A stretch of 64,000 nucleotides of DNA. Source: Eucommia ulmoides. Lineage: Eukaryota > Streptophyta > Magnoliopsida > Garryales > Eucommiaceae. The number at the start of each line of letters is the position of its first letter. The stretch's first letter is position 1. The position numbers and the translations under genes were made by a program. A model generated the notes under the pieces. That model saw only the letters and a list, made by a program, of their open reading frames with translations, did no database searches and was not told where the DNA came from. Below, piece after piece: positions 38,901 to 48,661 of this stretch. Location of the stretch: positions 36,246,501 through 36,310,500 of the forward strand of contig CM028328.1 of assembly GCA_016647705.1 (NCBI GenBank). Reading direction: 5' to 3'.

Positions 38901-41900
38901 TGCTCCGGGTTTTATTGGCAGGAGTCCACCAGTTGAACCTATCACTAGGTTTATCGCTCTTCCAGTTTGTAGTTTTTTCATGAATTTTCCAGTAGGTCTC
39001 CTGATTTCTCCTGATTGTGGCGTGGTTTGTTACAATAATCATACCAGACTCGTGGTTTTTCATCTAATCTCTATTAGTTAGTATAAGGTTTGTTTGCATT
39101 AGAAGCAGCAAGAGCCAAGTTCTCCATAGGACCTTTTGTTCCAACACTTTCCTGTGCTAGCGTAACTCTCCTCTGGCTCTCCTTCCTTATAACCTCAAAG
39201 ACAACTTCTCCAATTAAGGGAAGTGGATTTTGGCCAATGACACTTCATCTGACCTCATCAAACTCAACATTTAGGCCAATAAGGAACTTGACAACCCGAT
39301 TGTAATGAATAGCTTGGAGGAGTGAGTGAAGAGGATCAAATCGTCTAACTGAGTGTTTTCTCCCATAAGTTCAAACTTGAAGTGAATGATATTCCCATCA
39401 AAGGAACGGAAGCCGTAAGCAGGCTTTCAAAGGTAGATTCATCTACACCTGACAAATGAGAATACTGGCTCATTGCATCCAAGAGTTCTTCCCACCTTAT
39501 AAAATATAAAGTCTATACAAAATCTAAATAAAGATGAGAAATCTACAACTGTTCTAGCTATTACAGAAACAAATCAACCTATATTTAATTAGGTACAACC
39601 AGGACATCCACAAGGATTTCAACCATAACTAAGCCAACGCATGGTCAACTTTCCGCCACATGCCACATCTTGCGGTGCCTTCATTTTTTCTTAGTTTATG
39701 TAGAAATTGCATCTTTATTCTTCAATTTTGAAATGCAACCTTAAACCCACTTTCATCAGTTAGTTCTTATGGGTGATAAGAAATTATATTTTTACGAGGC
39801 CGTATCACATCTTTTTTAAATATAAAAGTGGTACTACCTTGTTGAACATTTAGAAATTTCTTTGAGGTCTGCAGTCTGCCACGTACATATTTTTTATTGT
39901 TGAATCAACAAATATGCATATGCGATGAGGATTCGTAGTAAAAGCAGTTGTATGTTGGCATTAGGTGAATTTGTAATAGTTCATTATCAAGTGTATTAAT
40001 AATTTGTAATACATTTGGCAAATAGCACGGTCGGGAAATCCTAAAGTACATTTTGAGTCGTCACATTGCATTGTTTTGTGTGTTTGGGGGAATTTAATTT
40101 ATTGGGACTTTATTTAAATCCATATTCGTTTATTTCATGTAACTTAACTTACCTGTTGTTTTCTTTATTTTGGGAGATGGAATAGGTATATCCTGTCTCT
40201 GCATTAGGTGGCAGTCGGTACATAGCCACTCTGAAGAAGCCTTTTCAACACATCCCAATGGTTGCATCTCAAGGCATAACAATTGGTTGGTTGAGAAAAG
40301 TTTTTTCTTGTTTACGTATCAGGCAAGCTTATGCAAAGTTATGTGCAAATTTTTGCGTCATATTGCAAATTGACAGACTAAAGAATCAAGGAATTAGAAA
40401 AGAATAGTTTATGTGAAATGGTATTTCATTGATATGAAAGGTAGAATACACGTGCACTACTTATAGAATGTACAAGACACTAAAAAGGAACAAAATAATG
40501 ATACAACTAATTTTCCCAATTTACAGAGTTGACTAGCCCATATTAAACAAAAAACACACTAGGCAATCCCTAGAGATCAACAATTAATCTCAGCCAAATC
40601 AACAATAATCATCAATTAATCTCAGCCAAATCAGCAGCAAAATCTCAGCCGGTTATTTTCCTTTTCAACATTCCCCCTAAATTGGTTTGAAGATATCTTT
40701 CATGGCCAACTAGTCGTGAATTTCTAAAATTGTTTCTTGGACAATCCCTTTGTAAGAACATTTGCAATCTATCCATCAGTTGGTATATAGGTCATATAAA
40801 TCTACTTGTTCTCTATTGTCTCCTTGATGAAGTGCTTGTCTACCTCAACGTGCTTGGTTCTGTCATGAAGAACAAGGTTATATGCTATTGAGATTGCTGA
40901 TTTGTTATCACAGTATGCCTTTATCGGAAAGGGACATAGGACCTTTAGTTTATCTAAGATTCTCTTAATCCACAACAGCTTACAAATTTCGTGGGCAACT
41001 TATCTAAATTAGGCTTCAGCACTGCTTCTTGCCATCAAGTAGCAAGGTTCAACGAGAAGGGGAGATAGTTGCTTCAATGCCCAAAAATTATGATAGAGAA
41101 CCAAGGCCATTGAGCTCAAACTCCTTACCAAGAGTGTTGATGAACGATGAAACTAGAGGCGCTTGATTGTTAGTGAAGATAATGTCATCAACTTATAGAA
41201 GAAAATGCGTCATTGTAGAGTCATAGCAGTAGATAAATAAAGAGTGATCAACGCGACACTTGGTGAAACCATATTGTAAGAGAAAGTTACTGAGACGTTG
41301 AAACCAAGCTCGAGATGCTTGTTTAAGGCCATAAATAGCCTTTTGTAGATGATAGACATGACGACGTGGGACACATAATTGAATCGAAACCACCATTGTC
41401 TGGAATGTGAAGCTATCACAACCACAACAGCACGTCTAATGGGACCTCCAAATCAAGTCACCACATCCCTAAAATTGGACTCATTTAACCCCAAATTAAG
41501 CTATCGTTGCATCAATCAATTGATTAAACCCCCATAGAGAATAGACGATTTGGTTGAGACAATGGATGGCTCGATTAGGTGTCCAAGTATGGGCTTTGAT
41601 TTGGCAGTCAAGGTTGGCTATGGTTTCAATTATTATGGGTGTGTTCGGTTTAAAATTAAAATTTCGAAAATTTCACATTTCTAAAAATATTTTTTAAAAA
41701 TTTTGAAATATTGTTTTTAGGTTGAAATTTAAAACAAAAATTTACTTAAAAAAGTTTTCTAAAAGTAGAAGGTAGAAATGTTGTGATCATTTGAAACTTC
41801 AAAAAAATTGGGCGAGTGAGAAAGAGGGAGGAGATTGATGTGATTGATTGAAATTTTTTATGTGAGAGAGGGATTTGAGCCGGGAGAGAAAAGTTAAAAA

Positions 41901-42742
41901 GTATCTAATATTGAAAATAAATGATGCGATTGAATTAGAATTGTGACAATTGTTTAGATTGTGATGTGAGAAGTACAAAATATTTTGTTTTGGAAAACAC
42001 AGTGTATGTATTTGAAACCAAAAGCAAACAGGGCCTAAATCACTTCGGCTAAATGGTCTGGATTTCCACCACCATGTAATTGCAGAGTGGAAACAATTTA
42101 TGGTTGTCAAAAATCAATGCTAGAATGCAGGGAATGCAGGGGTGGAGGTGAGCGATTGGTGGTCCTTCTGTTGGGTGGAGTTCAAAAGGAAAACGAAATT
42201 GTTTCCACTCATTTGGCAAATTGTAGGGGAGGGTGAAAGGAACATGGATAAGAGTTGGAAATTCAGAACAACTAGTCATCAAAAAGATTAACTTTAAGAT
42301 TACCTCCACCAACAGCGGAAAGAAGGTAAAAGACTATTGCCCTCCACCATGCAATCACTATCATATACACTAGGCCACCAATGCTGCAAGATACAAAACG
42401 ATCACCACCCTATGTCAAATCAAGCCACGCCCACACCATTATGAGGGACAGATGATTGCCCTTGTGAATAAACCTCCATGATTTCAACTCCTCCACAATT
42501 ATAAATAATCAGAGTAACTACAAGATCTTAATTGTTAAACTACCATAATTTTAACTCCTCCATAATTGTCAATAATGAGACTACCTGTGCAATCAATCAA
42601 TAATAATTATATGTAACTCAGGATCTAAATTTCATGATTTACTCTTTACACATGTATAACTAGATGCCTCCTTGAGAGAACAATACACAAGAAATTTTCC
42701 TTCTAACATTGTACTCGCCTCAACGAGATCCTTTCTCTCTTT

Positions 42743-42780
<38 letters not shown>

Positions 42781-45700
42781 CGCCATTGCTACACTGACAA
42801 TCCTCTCTTCTTCTTTGCAAGATCGATGCACTTCGGAAACCCTTCTCTTTCACTAATGTATCCTTTTCCTCTAGATCATTGGAGCTGAGATCGTTTCTCT
42901 CCTTTCTCTCTACGATTTTTACTTATTTTAATTAGTTTCCCATTTTTCTGAAAATTACAGACAACCACATGGAACTCGCAGAAACTGCCCCACATCTTTC
43001 TAGAACCTGCAGAAACAACCACACAATTTTCAGGAATCTACAGAAACTGCCCCAGATCTTTTTACAACAGGCAGAAACAGTCCTATCAGAATCAACCCCA
43101 AACCCTTTCTAGAAGTTACATAAATAGAACCAAACCTTTGAAGTAGTTACAAAAACGTCCCCAGACTTTTCTAAAAATTCAAGAATAGTCCCAGATGTTT
43201 TGAAATTTATTGGACAACCCCAAATTCTTTGCCAAACGTTATTTGAACTCCAAAGTTTTCAATTTTTTGTTTTCTCTATATTTCCGTTGCCCCTTCTAAA
43301 TCATGACCACAGATTTTGTTAGTGGATACACCACCTACAGTAACACCTCTCCTAAAAACTACCCCTATCACTCTAGTGTTCTTGGACCTGCTTCTGCACC
43401 CTCATCTGTGTGTGTGCGCGCCAATTATGTTTTAGAAATGGCCAATCTGCTCAAAAGTGCTCTTGATTCTTCATTTGCGAAATTCTTAGTTCCTCCTTTG
43501 TTGAACTCCGCTCCCCCCCAGTCGCTTCAGATACCCCAAAGTACCCCCGCCATCCCTAGCTAGTATCCTGACACCGGTGCTTCTACCCACATGATGGGCA
43601 ACTCGACTCTCCTCAAGCAGCGCACTCCTTACGGTGGCCGAGAATCCATTCAACTTGGCAATGGTGATCAACTCCCAAGCACTTACTGGTAACATGGAAC
43701 TACCACTCTGATCAACTTCCTTTCTTCTTAATAATTTCTTTGTTGTTCCTTCCATGTATAAAACCTTACTCTCTATTGCTCAATTTTGCACTAACAATCG
43801 TGGTCTTTGTGCTTTTGATGCTTTTCACTCCTATATCTTTGATCTTCCCACTGGTTCTCTCCTTTACTAGGGCCTATGTAAGGATGGTCTCTCTACAAGT
43901 TACCCGCCCTTCTATCTCACATGCACGCTTTATCTGCCACTCGCAATTTATCTTCCCTATGGCATAATTTTCTAGGCCATCCATTTGCTCAAGTTATGTC
44001 TACCTTCAAATTCAAATCTTCTTTTTGTTTTGGATTTGCCTTGGGTAAGTCCACTCGCCTCCCTTTCCTATGTCTAATACAACAAAAACCTCTATTCTGT
44101 TTACTTTAGTTCATTCTGATGTATGGAAATCTCCACTGCTTTCGATTTCTGGCTATGAATATAATGTGTTATTCACTGATGATTACACTCGCTTCATTTG
44201 GCTTTACTTTATGAAACAAAAATATGAAGTCTCCATTATTTTAGTATTTTCTTAGCTTATTCACTGTCGTCTCTCTTGTCCTTGGACTCCTGAACAAAAT
44301 GGTATTGCGAACATAAACACCTCCACATTACTAACATGGCCGAGACCCTCTTTCTTACAAGTCATGTTCCTTTTTGTTACTGGCTTGAAGTGTTCTCCAT
44401 TGCTGTTCACTTAATCAACCGTCTATCCTCCGCTAATCTTTAGTGGTCCTCGCCATTCTCTCGTCTTTATGCTCATACTCCTTTGTATTGTGAGCTGTGT
44501 GTGTTTGTTTGTGCATGTTATCTGCATTTTGGTGCTTACTTCACTAATAAACTTCGCCCAAGAATAGTTGAATGTGTCTATTTAGGCTACAACTTGCAGA
44601 ACAGGGGCTATCATTGTCTGAATCGCACAATTGGCGAAGTTTACATTTTTCGGCATGTTCGTTTTGAATGAATAGTAGTTATCGTTCACATCGAACACTT
44701 GCAATACTCCACTAGTTCTATCATCGTCGGCATTTGTTCCTCTACTACCTGCAGCTCCTGTGATATCGCTACAGTTTACCCCTCAAAATAACATTTTGAT
44801 TCCTTCAAGTTCACCACCTCCTGTTCAACAACCTTTTCTGTATCATTATCAACGCCGATATATTCGACCTTAGAGGCTCATTCTTTTGCTATTGCATCAC
44901 TAATTTTCTTCCTTCAGTTCATCCGCAACAGTCTATGGTTACTCGTCATCAAGATGGTACCCGTCGCCCCCTTGTCACAATCCGATATCAATAAACAAGT
45001 GTTGACTTTGATGAGACATTTGGTCCAATAATAAAATCTACTACTGTTTGTACTGTGCTCATTCTTGTCGTATCCTGTGGCTTGACAATACGTCAGCTTG
45101 ATGTGAAGAATACATTTCTTCTTGGCATTTTGGATGAAACTGTCTATATGAGTTAACTACCTGACTTCACTAATCTTGCTCGTACTCATCATATTTGTCA
45201 TTTACAAAAAGCTATTTATGGCCTCAAACAAGCACCCCAAGCTTGGTTTCAACATTTCAACCCCTTCCTCTTACAATATTGTTTTACCTAGTGTCGTGCT
45301 GATCACTTTCCATTTATCTTCTGATTCTGTGGTGATGCTTCTCCTTCTATATGTTGATGAGATTATCCTCTCTGTCAATCAACTATCTCTAGTTTCGTCA
45401 TTCATCACCACTCTTGGCAAGGAGTTTGAGCTCCATGACTGGGTTCTCTATCTTATTTTCTTGTCCTTTCAACAACTCCTCTCCCCTACTGGTTTACGCC
45501 TCTCTCAGCTTAAGTATATCGTTTATCTCCTCGCACGCTTCTGGTTTAATCTATTGTCAGATGCCATTGAATATCGACATTTGGTTGGCTCCTTCCAGAA
45601 TCTTACATTTACCAGATTGAGCATTGCCTATGATGTACATCATGTTGCTCAATTCACGATTCAACATCTATCCCATTATCTTATAGATGCCAAACAGATC

Positions 45701-48624
45701 CTTTGCTAGCTAAAAGGGACTTTGGATTTTAGTCTTTTTTTTTTCAACACAGTGCTACTCCCTTAACCCTCAAGGCTTATTCTAATGCTGATTGAACAAG
45801 TAGTCCTGATTCTCGTCGTTTCACCACTTGTTTCAGTGTTTTCTTGGGCTCTAATCTGATCTCTTGGATTGCCATCACTGTCTCTTGTTGAAGTGCTGAA
45901 GCTGAGTATTGATCTCTTGCTCATGTTTTCTGCCAAATCCACGTATGCTTGAGGAATTGCAATTTCCTATTTATTCTCCTATCACCTTACTATTTGATAA
46001 TTTCAACACTACTTGCATGGCTTTAAATCCTGTGTGCCATGCTCGTTCTAAGCATATTGAACAGGAGTACCACCTCATATGGGAACACATTCTTACTGCC
46101 ACATATCGGGTCCATTTTGTTTCTTCAAAGTATTAGCTTGCAGTTACATTCACTAAAGGACTTCACAAAACTTGCTTTCATCTTCTACAATCGTCACACA
46201 CCACCTCGGGACCCACACCCAAGGCCAAACGTGATCTCAACTTGATATTACCCAACTAGAAACAACCGCAATATGCATAATACGTATACAACCGACTTAA
46301 ATTTTTAAGATTTATACAACCCAAAATTAAGTGATTACACACATCCACAATTTCATAATAAAACTGCAAAAGTTCAACTTTTTTATACCAACACCTGTCC
46401 TAACTGCCTCAAAAATGACACCACCCCCTGACTCTATCTAACGCCAGTAGTGGACCCGTCTCTAATTGAATTACCTAAAACAAAATATTTTATCGGTGTA
46501 TTGTTTTCATAATATAAAAACAATTTACGGATTAAGTACATTAATCAAAATTCACTTTCATAAACAGAAGATAACCACATTGGACAATATCAAAATCTCA
46601 CAACTACCATCATAATACGATAATTGAATTCAAATCAACTATTCCACTTATTTTTATATAATTAAATACTACACACACATTTTTCGTATTAACCATAAGA
46701 TTGTTTACCTGAAGATGAGGAGTTATGACGCTACTGTAACCTATACAATTGCGCAATCTAAGATTGCCAGTATCAGGGCTATTTAATATCTCTAATTGTA
46801 GGAGCCAATACATGATAAAAACTACCATATTATACCAATAGTCACATTTGTGGTAAATACCACCATATCATATTAATAATCAACATCATCAACAACAACA
46901 ATATATATCAACTACCTGTAGGACTTGTCATCTTGTTAAGTCATAATACACCCGCAAGACATGCCCTTCTATCGGGTCACAACACAACGTCCTACAGGAC
47001 ATGCCTTCCTGTTAGGATCAACAATATCCCACAGGATATGTCCTCCTATGAGGACCACACTATGACATAGTAACATAATAATAGAAATCATTTTCCACAT
47101 TTAACCATTTACTTGATCCATTTGACATTACAAAACAAGCCATTTTAATAAAACTTTCTTTTTTCACAATCTAGTACGAAAATATAATTTGACAATTTAC
47201 ATAGAGGACAGTACACTCACACCAATAGTTGCACTACTATGAGGCTATCATCGAAATACTAACGTAGTTGGCATCACCTGAGAACCTAACAAATGGTAGG
47301 GCCTAAACTAAGAATTTGTGTAAATAATTCAAACGTGACATGCAATGCGTGAAATATGTGACACTAAAATGCAATTTTTCTTATTCCCAAATTTCTCTAA
47401 TTATACAAAATTTATTAGACGCCCCTACTTATGTGGGATAAAGACTTAGTTATTGTTATTGTTGTATACAAAATTTATTAGACGTCCCATTTCTTAAATC
47501 AATATTAATTGTACAAAAATATTATAACAACAATTACAAAAATTCTAATAATTTAATCTACATAAAAGTATTAACCAACTATTAATAATATTTATTAGTC
47601 AACAAAATACTAAAAATTATTATTTTAATAAAATTGCAATATTTACTTTAAATTAAAAATTTTACAATTTAAATATTTTAATTTAAAATTATAAATCTAA
47701 TAAGGGTGGTCATGGGCCGGGCCGGACTTAGACAAGGGTATTACAAGAATTTGCTAGGCCTGAGTCCTGCCCGACCCTATGGTCGGGCCTTAATTTCATG
47801 CCCAAACTTGGCCCTATAAAAAAACCTAAGCCCAAAGCTTGGCCCTAGGGCGAATCTCCTCATCGGCGATGCCATTCTGTCGTCGTTCCAGAATTGGGCA
47901 GTTGAATTAGCTCCTGCAGCTGTGTGTAGCTGTCGCTCTAAGGCAACGGAACAACCCAGATGAGAGGAGATGGAGTTGTTGGAGGTGTTTATCAGCGACA
48001 TTCCATCAAACAGGTGGTGTGTGTTGAGAGCAGGAAGTTTTTGATTGTGTTGTAGCAGGATCCGATTATGTGATCGCTCATGGAGTAATCGTGATCCAAC
48101 AGTCTCTAGGTACTGTCCTTCTTGTAGATTCGACACAACACCCAATCATCAAGCTAAAAAAATTGCCATTGTTATTGTTAGAGAGTGAGAATTTGCAGTT
48201 CATGTATAAGGGAAAGGGAAGCCATTTTCTGTAGAGAGAGAAATGGTTTCCTCTAGAGAGAGAAATAGGAGTGATTTAGGGTTAGGAAGAAAGTTACTCT
48301 CAGTTCTCACTTCTCACGGCAGCGACGGGGGGAAGAGGGACGGGGGGAAGAGGGAGGGAAATGAACTCACATTGATTAGGGTTGAATATGTGTGTAATAT
48401 GTGTATGTATGTGTGTGTGTGTATTTTTAATTATTCTTCAGGTCGGCCTGGACCGACCCTAAAATATTTTGACCTTGCTTAAGCCTGACCCTAAAATTGA
48501 TCGGGCCCTAACACCTAGGCCCAGGCCCTACCCATGGGTTCAAAGCCAAAACCCAAGCCCTAAAAAAAATAGGGCCGAGTTGTTCGGGCTGGGCGGGCCT
48601 CTGAGCCCATGACCACCCCTAAAA

Positions 48625-48661
<37 letters not shown>

